From Takakia lepidozioides (Eukaryota > Streptophyta > Takakiopsida > Takakiales > Takakiaceae), in the NCBI GenBank assembly GCA_030704615.1, contig CM060732.1:61361053-61425052 (forward strand): a stretch of 64,000 bases of DNA. Reading direction: 5' to 3'. The notes beneath the pieces are model-generated. The model was not told the DNA's origin and made no database searches. It worked only from the letters and a program-made list of their open reading frames with translations. A program made the translations under genes and the position numbers. Numbering within the stretch: the first letter of the stretch is position 1; each line of letters begins with the position of its first letter. This document shows positions 46,224 through 58,000 of this stretch, piece by piece.

Positions 46224-47862
46224 TCATTCATTAGAGGGTTGGAAATACGAAGCAATGTCCATTTGCCGACGGTTTGACTGCCTAGCACGACAAACCTCTT
46301 GCTCTATGGAGAGAGAGTTTGAGAGCGAAGTACTAGTATCAAAAGGTTGTTGTGCAAGGTATAAAAGCACGGTTTCTAAAACTGCTTTCATCTCAGAAAA
46401 CGAAACCAAAACCGAAATCAACGGTACATCTGAAACGACTAAGTCTTCTTCTTCATCCATCCTCTTGAATTTCTTCACTGGGGATGACCATATCCCAAAT
46501 CTCCTCATTAGTTGGTTCAAATGGCTCATTCAAATCAAATTGAGCTTCAAACTAGAAATATTTTCGAGCATTCATTATAGGGCAATTTCTACTATGATTG
46601 AGCGATACCTCCGCAAAACGTTTTAACAATCTGTCAACCTCTACAATAACAATTTTCAGGAGTCTCTTTGATTCTCGCCCTCATTTTCATCTAAATTGGC
46701 AAACAAAAGAAACCACAGTGCCAACAATATCAAAGTCCACCAAAATATGCCATGTTTTTTCAAGCATAACCATAGCTTGGTACACATCAAGAGGAGGATC
46801 TCTATTATCGATGAAAGCATCAATCTGATGATCAATGAAAAGCCTCATGTAATGAGCCTTGAAACACTTGATGATTCCATCGTCCATTGGTTGTCACGTA
46901 CCGGTGGTATTAGGAGGCAACATGACGAATGACAACATTCATTATGTTGGACAATATGATCGATGCGTAATTGCTCACCAATATTCACCATCTTATACCC
47001 AGTGAAGTTGTCCAACAAGTGCAGAACTTTTTCTTTGCCAACCAATCGCATCCTTCTTTCAAAGTCGAGTAAAAATTTCTCAAATAAAGGAATGGTCATC
47101 CATGTTTTTTTGTTAGGATATCTAAATTTTTCGGACATGTAAATGCATGAGGCTTATCTGACTTGTTGATGCCAAATGGAGGTAGTTTAATACTCACGTC
47201 TGCATAATTTGATGTCAAAGAAACAGTAATGCATTCTTGGAATTGTTTCTTTCCACTCAAACGTTTAGTCGCCAGAGTTGTTGGGTTCAAGTTTTTAGAA
47301 AAGTTTGGTTTCATCCATGTTAAACACATCAGTTGGAGAGTATTGAAAAACATGTTCACGTATCGCACTCATCTGTGCCTCTGCCTCGCTTGACTCGTTA
47401 GCTGAAGCAGCCTCTCCATGTCGTGTGTAACCTCGAATGCCAAACCGCTTCTTGAAGCCATGTACTCATCCATGTGAGAACAGCAAACCTTGCTCACCTT
47501 CGTTTGGAGGCTCTTTTGTCCTAAAAGCGTTTGGCAGCCTCATACATCCATGCATCAGTGAGGGTTGCACCTCTTTCCTGCATAAGAGAAAACCAAGAGA
47601 AAGTAGTTTCTTCAACTCTTGGAAATAAAGCTTTCCTTCTTCTCTTAGATCTCTTAGAGTGAGATTTTGTAAGATTAATGTACTCATCTTTCCGCTTTAA
47701 AAACCTACTAATAGCCATTTTAGATACTCGACATTGAAAGTTCTGTGATGCCCATCCAGCCAAAGCCTTGTTGCTTATGACTTCGTTTCCGGCAAATTGT
47801 TCTTCATGGTATAACAAGATAATCCTACGTTGCTCATTATTCAATTGCAGCTTGGGCGCCAT
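46224..47862 (-). pseudogene. Tigger/pogo transposase, frame-broken
   Basis: The ATG at 47,862 opens an N-terminal DNA-binding region of the CENP-B/Tigger type (LNNEQRRIILLYHEEQFAGN, KALAGWASQNFQCRVSKMAI). After a stop at about 47,521 the protein resumes in another frame as HGFKKRFGIRGYTRHGEAAS, then reaches MDET (about 47,308-47,319), LSGKKQ and INKS. Later come LLDNF (Asp codon at 47,010-47,012) and MDDGIIKCFKAHYMRL (46,882 region), ending in an acidic stretch and RRQMDIASYFQPSNE. All three catalytic Asp positions of the DDE/D fold are still present, but at least three frame changes and several stops mean that no active enzyme can be made. Order and spacing match a full-length Tigger transposase of about 500-550 residues. 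Confidence 0.88.
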
Positions 47863-48454
47863 TCTCATATACCAGAGCAAATCTAATTGAAAGAGGTTAC
47901 ATGAGCATGTGATCATGTTAACTCTCATTATACTTGATACCACAGCAAAAATCGAGACCAATGTGAGACTTCAAATTAAGCAAACACATACAATCGGTAG
48001 GATCCTCCAGCCATCTCAGGGCTACACACTTCAGACAAGTACAACCGTAGCATGAGTGGTTCCTCTCATCTACAGATCGTAGGTAGCATCTGAAGAGCGC
48101 CTGACTCGTCATCGCAGAGAGACTTGTTGAAGACCACATGCTTATAACTACATGATATCAACTTTCAGTGCTGATCTATTTTTTAGAATTATGTATGGAC
48201 GTGGTGCCTTTGGATAAAAACCGTAGATCATTGAGTGGATGAATGTTTTATCAAACCAACTATATTAAGGCTCGACATAAAATGTAACAACTATGGGGGT
48301 GTGCTAACAAAGAGGAGAGTCATATTTTCATAACACATATCAAACAACGCTCTTACGTGATTTTCAAGTGTAAGTTTTTACAGAGCAAAGATTTCACAGA
48401 ATTAAGGGTGACATAACATAAAAAAAACATGTATCACTTATCCAGGGTTGACTG

Positions 48455-49420
48455 TAATAAGTTCACATGAATCTTTCCATGGGAAGGTTTTGTTAATCTG
48501 CGGCAGCTTGTTTATTGTTTTGTCCACCATAGCCGTGCGGGGGGAGACAGGCGGGTAGCCCGAATATGGGTAGTTTGTTAGCAACGGTTTGTTTTCTTTG
48601 CGCCACTGATAGGGGCGGTTTGTTAGCAGCCAAGTGCGGCCGCCGCCCAGTTTGCTGCCAGCCTTGCTAGCTTAACCAACACGATAGCTGTCTGCTAGCT
48701 AACCGACAGGTGCGGCTGAGGCCTTAGGACGGTATTGATTTTTTGGCGGGTGAACGGAATCCGGGGAAATAGGCTTGCTAACCATCGTTATCTTTTTGCG
48801 CCCCTTCATTCCCTTGCTCAGTAAATTGTATCAAGGATAGGACAAACGTAACTCCGATGCAATAAATAGGTACTAGTGTGAATTTCTAGACTGCTTTATT
48901 GCACATGTACCTATATTTTGTTTTTACATTCTTGAGATAATACTTGGATTTTAAGCATTTGATTTATTATGCTCGAGATATATTTTGAAATCTATTCAAG
49001 TTTAATTTCTTGTAGTTAAAATCTAACTGGTTAATAATGGTTATGATGCTGATCCATCTGAAATCAAGTTCCAAAATTACCAATTAGCCAACCCTAATCC
49101 TGCCTAAACTTGTATTTACCCAACAAGTATATTTGGAATATAGCCAAGACCCGTGAAATAACCTTATCCTCATGTTACATTTTGATAATAACCAGTTATA
49201 TCCTGACCAACCTGGTGTGTTCTACAAATTTGCAATACCCGGAACCTTGAACAACCAACCCCTACTTTCTATTTGACAATAATAGAAAGTTTACCTGACC
49301 CTGCAGGTAATTTTCTATGAAAAATCAGGTAACCTTCATTAGGGTAAGAAAAATTTAAATACCCGTTCAACACAGTTTGGTATCATATAGGGTCTGGCAG
49401 GCTATCAACCATGCTATCAA
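48455..49420. other. No recognised gene
   Basis: It contains a GC-richer patch (48,520-48,800) with repeated GGTTTGTTAGCA words, and AT-rich DNA beyond. No coding or RNA feature is seen. Confidence 0.5.
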
Positions 49421-50203
49421 CCCTTAAAGGACGAGCTATTTTTTGGTGGGCCCACTAAAAAAGGGGCATACCCTTATGGACGAGGGTGTAACTTCTTACC
49501 CCCAATCATCCATGGGGATGAACCTTATACTTATGTGCATATCTACTAGATCTATGTCCTGTCAAAAATATAGGCAAATTGACCGTTGCATTCAGGAGAT
49601 TATAACAAACTAATATGCCCCAATTTGTAAATATATTCAAAAATTGCATGGAAAAAATTGTTTGACCACAAAATTGAAGTATCGAGTTGAATCTTTCTAG
49701 ACAAAGGCCCTCCATAATCTGATTATATGGCACCTAAACTACTGCCTCCCCAAAAAATCAGATAGGCTGCTTTGTATGTGAAATCTGGGGGGTAAATTAT
49801 CTTCTTTTGGCTTCTTTCCCAAGTACACATGTGAGGTGACATTTGTTTTCCAATTCCTCTGGTAAGTAAGTGCACAGTAACATTTCATGGTGCCTTGTCC
49901 AAATTTTTTGGCAATATGATATATTTTCAGCCGTAGATGTTATCTTGAAGATTGCCCATTTGGCTGCCACGTAGGCAGGTCAACGGTGCTCTAACAGTGG
50001 ATTTCCTGAAACCCTGGCCTTTTGCAAAATTCTAGGGAGCAAAGCTTTTATGATTTTTTGGTGGTGCAAATTCCCACATGTGCTCCTCTCTGCCATCTAC
50101 AATTCATCTTAAAGGTTCACTTCCATCCACTATCCTCCATGGGAACTGGAGCCTGGCAAGTAATCTGGCGCAACCCGATTCGGGTCGCGTCGTCCTTTAG
50201 AAG
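49421..50203 (+). mobile_element. TTAA-type (piggyBac-like) non-autonomous element, diverged copy
   Basis: The left end CCCTTAAAGGACGAG follows TCAA and the right end reads GGGTCGCGTCGTCCTTTAG. It shares end sequence and many internal blocks with the reverse strand of 52,217-52,913: TGGGCCC, GGATGAACC, GATTATAA, TTTGACCA, ATGGCACCTAAA and GCTTTGTATG. A short hairpin, ACCCGATTCGGGT, lies just inside the right end. There is no transposase frame. The TTAA duplication is degraded here, but the second copy shows it intact. Confidence 0.65.
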
Positions 50204-51283
50204 AACCGACCTGCTATGAGCACTTTCAAAACTAGGTCAATCCCCTACCTAGGCTGGTATTGGCAAAGGCCATACCTAGGGCCAAGAAAAAAACCCATGC
50301 ACATGCACAAGGTATCACTTTAGGCATTTTTTACTTTGACTATTGAGAGTTTAGGCTTCCTGTAGCCACATAAAAATACATAGACTGTTTGATGTAATGG
50401 CTGATGAGAGGAATGTTGGGTAGCGTGTGAGCATGCTCACCATTGGAGCTATGACATGAGCAGAAAGGAATATTCTGTATAGAATAAATAAAAAATGTGC
50501 AACGTGAGAAATGTTGTGAAACTATTTCCAATCTAGCAATATAACCCTATTACCGCGGATTAGCCTTGGACACTTCTCACAACTCTGCTCATTCCAACCA
50601 ACCCCAGGTTGCAGGTTTAAGTATCTTAATGCTTTTCGTTCAGGAAAATTATTTAGGAATTCCAGTGACGACACTGTAAGGTCGGAGCTGGTTTAGAGTA
50701 GACGACGATAGGGTCCCGATAGTTTTTTTTCAGCCAACATGACAATTCCAGAAAAATACAAGACAGTTTCGGGATTCTAAACTAAAATTAAATTTTTATT
50801 TCAAAATAAAACGGTTAAAAGGGTCGAAAAGTTTTTTTGATTTCGGGTTTCTTCTTCTTCTGTTATCGGGTTTCTATGTTGTCTTTCTTGCTTTCACAAT
50901 CAGCACGGATGATCATAGGGTCCAGTAGTAGTCATAGTTTCACAATTGTGAGAAAAGAAAGGGGCTTGGATGAAAGAAGGGGCTACACAGATGTCTGGCC
51001 ATGTCGTATACTTTCTGTTTGTGAATAAGAACAGGGTGGGTGTTGACCCACATGCATTGTCGGAAAATGTGACCCTAGAATTGCAAGACGAACTTGTTTG
51101 TTGAACTTAAAAAATATATATTGTAAGTGCCTATGCAACCGATTTTGCATTTGGAAACATCCCTCAACACTCGCCATATATCACATTAAAAGCAGATCCC
51201 ACATTAAGGACTGTATACCAAATTTGACAATAGACACGACAGCCTATTTGACAGTTTGACAGTTTGACATCTAATCACTAGTA
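50204..51283. other. No recognised gene
   Basis: Short AT-rich frames only. TTTGACAGTTTGACAGTTTGACA near 51,248-51,270 is a small tandem repeat next to the MITE. Confidence 0.5.
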
Positions 51284-51601
51284 CCGTACTTACCTAGCTT
51301 ATTAGGCACTTCCCCGCCTAATAATTAATAAAAATGGAATATTATTAGGCAGATTCGTTTTTATTATTTAGGCACCTCACCTAGGTAATTTTCAAACATT
51401 AGGCATGTATTACAGTCGACCCTATTGTTGAGATAATTTTCTTTTAAGAAAAACATAATGGTTTCGAAAATAGAATTTGAGCAATTAGGCACTTCTCAAG
51501 AATTTTTTCCAAGTTTTAGGCACATTTTCTAAAACAATTCTAAATTTAATTAGGCACTTGATTTTGAATTAATTATTGCCTAATAAGCTAGGTAAGTATG
51601 G
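51284..51601. mobile_element. 318-bp MITE with TA target duplication
   Basis: The left end CCGTACTTACCTAGCTTATT and the inverted right end CCATACTTACCTAGCTTATT differ at one base and continue to match through AGGCA, so 24 of 25 end bases pair. TA lies on each side (51,282-51,283 and 51,602-51,603). The interior repeats the word TTAGGCAC in both halves, so a long hairpin is possible. It is non-coding. TA duplication suggests mobilisation by a Tc1/mariner/pogo-class transposase; that link is inference. Confidence 0.85.
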
Positions 51602-51684
51602 TAGTTTGAATACGGAGCCCTAGTTGAATGTATTCCTACAATAAATTAACAATACACCAATGTTTATATGTCAAAATGTTTTTG

Positions 51685-51686
<2 letters not shown>

Positions 51687-51724
<38 letters not shown>
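51687..51724 (+). repeat. (AT)19 microsatellite
   Basis: Nineteen AT dinucleotides without interruption. Confidence 0.95.
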
Positions 51725-51727
<3 letters not shown>

Positions 51728-52216
51728 CGATACTAGATATTGTTTACTGATGAAGCCAGGCTATGCGACTGAATTGAATATATTTATGAAGTTTGGAAAA
51801 TTCTCTTACTAAATAGATTGTTTTGGCGAAACCCAAGTGATTTTGTTAACAAAACTTGTTATTTCTAATCTATTAAGAGTTTTTGTGTGCTTATTTCTTT
51901 CCTTTAAAAAAAATAACATAGCCCTGGACCAATCAAGATTTGTTTTTTAAATTTTTAATCAAAATTATTTATGCACCTTTTCATGGAAATAGTAGAAAAA
52001 ATGAAAAAAATAAATAACTGAGCCTATTTACACCTAAAGACCTATTGTCATGGGGGTACACTCTCTTACCTACTTGTGCTCACCGTAAGTCTGCTTCGAT
52101 AAGCGTGCTCACACAATAGAGGCCGAAGGGACAGATCTGACTACAACCCTGTCTCCAGCTAAATCTCAGTTGGTTTGACTGATTTCTCAGTTTTAACTTT
52201 GCATATACCTACTTAA

Positions 52217-52913
52217 CCCCTAATGGACGGCGCGACCCGTGTCGCGTTAGAAATCATCCACTATGGCAAATCGTTGGATGACCTCAGATGAAAAAACTTT
52301 TTGAACGAAAGTTGTGCGCCTTGATGTCATGCATTTGCCTGTCTTTTTGGCTCCCTAAAATCATAAAATCTCTGCCTGAATTTTTGTTAGAATTCTGAAT
52401 TTCTTTTTGGAGGTAGTAGTTCATCATTCAAGGAACACTTTTACCGCAACAATTGTGATTCCAAGGAAATTTCGACCCTTAATGAATTACATGTCATTTG
52501 GCTTCATGGTGTGTTTTGACCCCCCTGTTTTTCCATACAAAGCAACCTTATCAAGATTTTGGAATTCTGCTTTGAAATTTTGGGGCAACATGCTTTAGGT
52601 GCCATTTAATTGGAATCTGGATGGGGTCTTGTGAGGAAGAAAAAAATTTGTCGATCCAATTTCCTGGTCAAACCATTTTTCCACTCTAAATTTGGAGTGT
52701 ACCCAAAATTTTGGGCCTGCAAATTTCTTATAATCTTCCAAAAGACACGATGAAATGAGCTGAATTTTTCACAGAAGCTGGATGAAGTAGGTAGCCTCCC
52801 ATTCATATGGTTCATCCCTGTGGATGTCAGTTTCCTGAGAGATATACCCTCATCCCTGAGGGTATATCCTGCTTTGGAGGGGGCCCACCCAAAACTGCCT
52901 CGTCCATTAGGGG
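52217..52913 (-). mobile_element. TTAA-flanked piggyBac-like non-autonomous element, complete copy
   Basis: Thirteen-base perfect inverted ends CCCCTAATGGACG / CGTCCATTAGGGG are each flanked by TTAA (52,213-52,216 and 52,914-52,917). TTAA duplication together with ends starting in CCC is the hallmark of piggyBac elements. Just inside the left end lies a second inverted motif, GCGACCCGTGTCGCG. The 697-bp interior has no transposase frame. It is related to the copy at 49,421-50,203, in the opposite orientation. The piggyBac assignment rests on ends and target site only. Confidence 0.75.
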
Positions 52914-52917
52914 TTAA

Positions 52918-55059
52918 CCAATGCATGCACCCCCTTACACATGGCCTCTGCGCGCTTAACCCGACATAATCAGACAATCAGGCCGACACAGCCATTTGGC
53001 ATCTACGCAAATTCCATGTACAACACACCAACACTCATCACTAATTCTCTCTTATCAATGCAAGGGGGGTTGGTAGAACGTGAGCACACCTGCGCGTAGC
53101 TCACATGACTGCAGAAAAATGGAGGCATGAGCCCCAAAAACGGCAATAGGGTACACATGTTTCCACGGAAATAGAATATGAAAGGGTTCCTACACGCTTT
53201 CTTGTTCTACATCTATCTACAAGTTCCAGCTTCCATACATTTTAAAATTTGGTACTTTACAAAGAGTAACACAATAGTGAAAACAAAGTCACAAATACCA
53301 ACACCATCCAAAACACAAAAAAATCAAACAATTAATTCAACGATCTAATATAACAAGACATGCCGCTCGTTATGTTAGCGAAATAAATCAAGAATCTAGG
53401 TTTTCCAAGATTGTATTGAAGAAAATTAGATAGCATCATTGTTGACGGGATGTAACTTGACGTCAAGTTGATATATTTCACTAACAAAACTTTACGCAAT
53501 CGTTGCGGTATGTCATTATCCAATAGGTTCATGGGTGAAACAAAATGACATGTGACTACTTTAGCATATTATGGACTCCTACCACAACATCACATGATAA
53601 AAAATGCAACAATTAATCACGGGACAATGGTTAAAGAATTGGCCCTAAAAAAAAATTCCCAAAGAATCACCTGAGCGGCTTGTGCTCATGTGAGCAAACA
53701 TTTCGAAAAAATTCGCATTTCGTTTGGCGTGAGCACATTTTAGTTTCGCCTAAATATCATTTAAAAAAAATTCTTGGAACACTTGGTATATTCTGCTCAT
53801 GTGAGCAGGCTCTTTGAGACATGAGCCCCCACATGCTACCCAAAACTCCAGGCAAGCAACTTCAAATGCCAACCACCTGGCCTTGGATTCTCCCTTGCCA
53901 ATGTCGGGTATCTATGTGCCAAATATCTTGCACATGAAAGGACTACGTCCGCTGCCACTCACCACTACACTCCACTATATTGTGTTCCTTGGTCCAACAC
54001 TTGACTCTAAAAATGCCTAAAAATGAGAAATACACCACCAGGCCCGATCCTCACTCTCAGACGACGAGGTTGACAGTCACCCCCTCATTGTAATCACGGC
54101 GGGCGTCCGAGGTGGCATCCACGCCCGGCATTATTGAACATACAATCTACAACTCCCTCAAAATGCACCCCTCACTCTTCAAACAACTCCACTGCACCAC
54201 CATCATCACCAACAAAAGAAAACTGAAAATCCGCCAACCAGCTATAAGAAGTGGCTCTTGGTTACACTGGCCACAGACGGATGCTTCTCCCTCTGAAAAA
54301 CATTCATTACACAATACTTATGCATATGTAATGCAAACTTAAGGCCTTTGCAACATAATAGTTTTTTCTTTGGGAAAGCAAATATGCTAAGGTATAGTGT
54401 TTTGGCTGCCACTTCTACATTATTATTATTGTTTATACGTTTATACTTCGGTTGGTAACAGGCTCATATTTGGAATACCAGTCCGGTGGATAGCTGTCCA
54501 CAAATAAAAATCATGCTTCAATAGGAGCAGCAGAAATTAAAATTCTATTGAAAGTAAAACAAACCCAGATGCAATGCATGCCTTTGCCAGCAATCTCATA
54601 TGGTGGCCTCATCATCACGATGGACCTTCACAACTCAATCTTGTAACAAGGACATCAAGTGAGTTACCAAGTTATGCACGAAACAGTTATCATTAAAACA
54701 CAGAGAGCTTGACCTATCCCTACTCCGTGAGTCCTATGATGCATATCATGGTTGTGAAGATCATGCATCCCCTAACAGCCAGGATTGTTAGAACTACAAC
54801 GTTATCTATCTCACAATGCACTCTGTAAAGAAGTGCTATCATTGACAATCAAACTTCTTGACTGATGTGGCCAGCTAAAACCAAATAAACCTTATTTGTA
54901 AAGAACCATTGAAAGGCACCCACAAAGAAAACATGATATTAGGTCGCAAGAGCGACTACAAGTCTGAGACGACATGCGGCACCCTACTTGCAGGCTATTT
55001 TCCGACCGGCAGCAGATATACTGTCGACAAATGAAATGTCTTTTGCTTGTTTTAAGAAA
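52918..55059. other. Intergenic DNA downstream of the RUS4-like gene
   Basis: No recognised gene. TGCTCATGTGAGCA-like words recur at 53,680-53,810. A C-rich, slightly protein-like segment at 54,060-54,290 has no family match. Confidence 0.45.
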
Positions 55060-58000
55060 TCATATTTGAAGGGTGCTGTATCTGCTCTGTTCATGTGGAC
55101 TCAGTAACACATGCTTGGCATGCCACCCTTCTTTCTCCATGGCTGCCAGTAGAGACCTTACCCCAGCCTCTGCATGCCTGAGGCTCTCTCTCAATAAATC
55201 CTGCCATTGTCCACTTATGGCCTCTTCCTGATATCGCTCACCTGGAGGACCCCCCCCCCGGCCCCAACCCTCAAACTCTCTTTCAGTGTATTGTACTGGT
55301 AGTCCTTCGGCTATAGAACCAGGTTCCTGACATTATCCAATGGAAGCCAATGTTCATTCTTCACCAGATTGGAAGTCTCAAAAGCCTTTAGAGGGAGTAA
55401 GCTGCAATGCACTGGGCCCACCAGCTCTCCCCAAGGGTCCCCAATGACAACGTCTAGGCTCTTTACACACTGACATGAGTCCATATTGCATTCATTACTC
55501 ATTCACTCACCCCAGTTGGTCTCAGTGGGTCAAGAGGACAAGCTTACAAGTTATCTGCCCAACTCACAATTGCATGGACTCCTGAGACTGAAGCAAATTT
55601 GGCCATCTTACAGCTAGCTGCATCATGTGGGTAATGTCCTCATGATAAATCTACCATTGACCGGAGATGTACGGAGAGGTGTTGTCAGCATAGCAAAAAC
55701 TCGGCTGTGCCAACTTCTTATCACCAAGATCCATGGAGAGTCCTTGATATTTGTCCACATTTACGACAGGTGTGCCCCCAATGCGCCCCGCCAAGAATTA
55801 GGACAGTATGTACTCCCCCAACACCTTCCATATTCTCCCTATTTCATTGTGGATAGATGGTTTAAGCAAATATCAGTACCACTCATAGCTCGAACACTTA
55901 TTTACCTCCTGTCCTAGAAAAATATTAATGAGTGGCACACTTACCAGTTTGAGAAACGCCTCTTGTAATCAGGAACCGTACATAGCTCGCCTGCCACAAC
56001 CAAGGAGGGAAGAGAAGGATGCACGTCAAAAGCCAACAGAATATGAAACAAAGTATGGAATCAAGTTTATAGTCAGCAAGCAGATAGGTTACAGATTGGC
56101 ATTTCTGAATCAAGTGACATTTCTAAGCAGATTCTGTATACTCAATTATTCCGGGAGAACATACTTGCCTGCAATACAGCTTTTATGATATCTTCAGCCA
56201 CTGCACTTTCGTGTAACCATATAAGCAACCCTGGCTGGAAATTAAGACATACAACATAAGCCAAAAACAGAAGGATCAAATGCTGTGATCCAATAATAAG
56301 AGCCTCACTGAAATTGAGTCTATATTCAAGTAGATCTGAAATGACTCTAGTAAGATCAAATCAAGATGCAGCAATCACTACCTGGGAGAGGCTTCGATGG
56401 CCAAGCCAAGGTAAAGAGAAGAAAGGCTCAGAGCACAGTGTGTATCGCTGTGTTTTCTGACAATCGATAGTGCTCATCAAATATTGAGGTGTTCCAAACC
56501 GCAGTGGTAGGGCCCCAATCCGCAGGGGCAATCGCCTGTTGCCACCTGGCATCACCTCCACGACGCATCTGTAAGCTCCAGAAGAGCCCATTACCATTTA
56601 TTTTCAGAGAATAAAATGGGCATTGTATATAGAACATTCTCACTGAAGAGTACTGAGGTCATTGAGACCTAAATTTAAGTGAAATAAATGTTTGCATGAC
56701 AAAAGCCATCCCCACCACAGGGCATCTGTAAGCTCCACCACATTCACATCTTTGTTGGGACAATGCACCACAGTGAAAAAGGGGACAGAAGAAGTAGCAG
56801 AAGAATTTGACTGCCGGTATAGTTTGGATTTCAGTCAAGAATGCATGTTCAATTAGCTAAGCCACCAGCTTACTCAATGTGTATTTGGAAAAACAAAACT
56901 TATTGACCCTTCAATATCCAGGCAAAACGACATAAATTCACCTCCATATTCAACTGTACATTGCTAACCGATGGGTAGCATTGAATGAGATTGACAAAGA
57001 TTAATGACCTCCGAAGACACTAAAATTTCAACCAACAAATACTCCAGAAAAGAACCAGAGAAAATACCACCATAAGGACGCAAAAGTGACTGGCCTTCAA
57101 CCTTGCTGACTTCTTCAACTGAAGGTACTCGGCAATTGCTCACCCACTGATCTGCTATGATCTCCAACCTCTCCTGCACTCCCCCAGTTTAAAATGTTTT
57201 CTAGCTTAGGACAAAGCGGAACAAAAGCAATAGGTCAATGTAGCCTAGATGCAACAATTATCTGATTAAAAAATAGAGGCAAATAATGATTTTGGATTAT
57301 GTAAGCAAAGCTGCTAATTATGTCCCTCTCTGCAACTTGGAAGTTAAAAAGGCAGTTACCTTGTTCAAGGTTTGAAGATGAACAGCCTGAAGCTGATGAT
57401 AAATTGCAAAGAGATCCAGCAGAGACAACACAGGGAAAATAACAACTGGAAGCATATTCTCAATCCTGCCAACCAGAACCACAGGAAGTCATGGAGGGTT
57501 CTTTGCACATTTTTCCTGTCAGGAGAGATAATAGGGAAAACAAGAGCAAGTAAACTATAACACATTTCACTCCTAGATCTCTTGTGCTCTGTATTACAGG
57601 GTCCCTGATAAAGTGACCCGTGTAATCATTACACTTGACTTGCTCTAGCCCACACCCAATAAACCCTTCCCGATCATGCTAGCCACAGGAAGGTGTGGTA
57701 AGATAATTCAAAGCAGTTTCTTCCTTGGTAATGAACCTTTTGGAAGTATTTTTGCAGGATACTTGGCCAAAGTGTGACCTGTTAGCCCATGTCACTTCTG
57801 TCATGAAGCAAGACCAGCTAAGCATCGTAGGCTTGGACGGCCTTTACTGGTAAGAGCAAGAGAGAGGAAAAGAGAGAGGAAAAGAGAGAGACCCTTCGTG
57901 ATTCATTTGGAGTGTCAAATCTTGTTCATTTGTGAACAGGCATATGAATGTATTCCTTTTCAATTTGCCAGTAGAGAGGAAGATGGTTACCTTGGGTGAT

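Larger units (their letters stand above)
45432..48454 (-). mobile_element. pogo/Tigger-type DNA transposon, degenerate, with ends
   Basis: The element is flanked by TA on both sides (45,430-45,431 and 48,455-48,456), as expected for Tc1/mariner/pogo insertions. The left end reads CAGTCGACCTTGCATAATTG and the right end, on the - strand, CAGTCAACCCTGGATAAGTG; 16 of these 20 bases match. Between them lies a decayed Tigger-like transposase gene on the - strand and, near the left end, a cluster of nested inverted repeats. The total is about 3.0 kb. The terminal repeats are imperfect, which agrees with an old copy. Confidence 0.8.
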
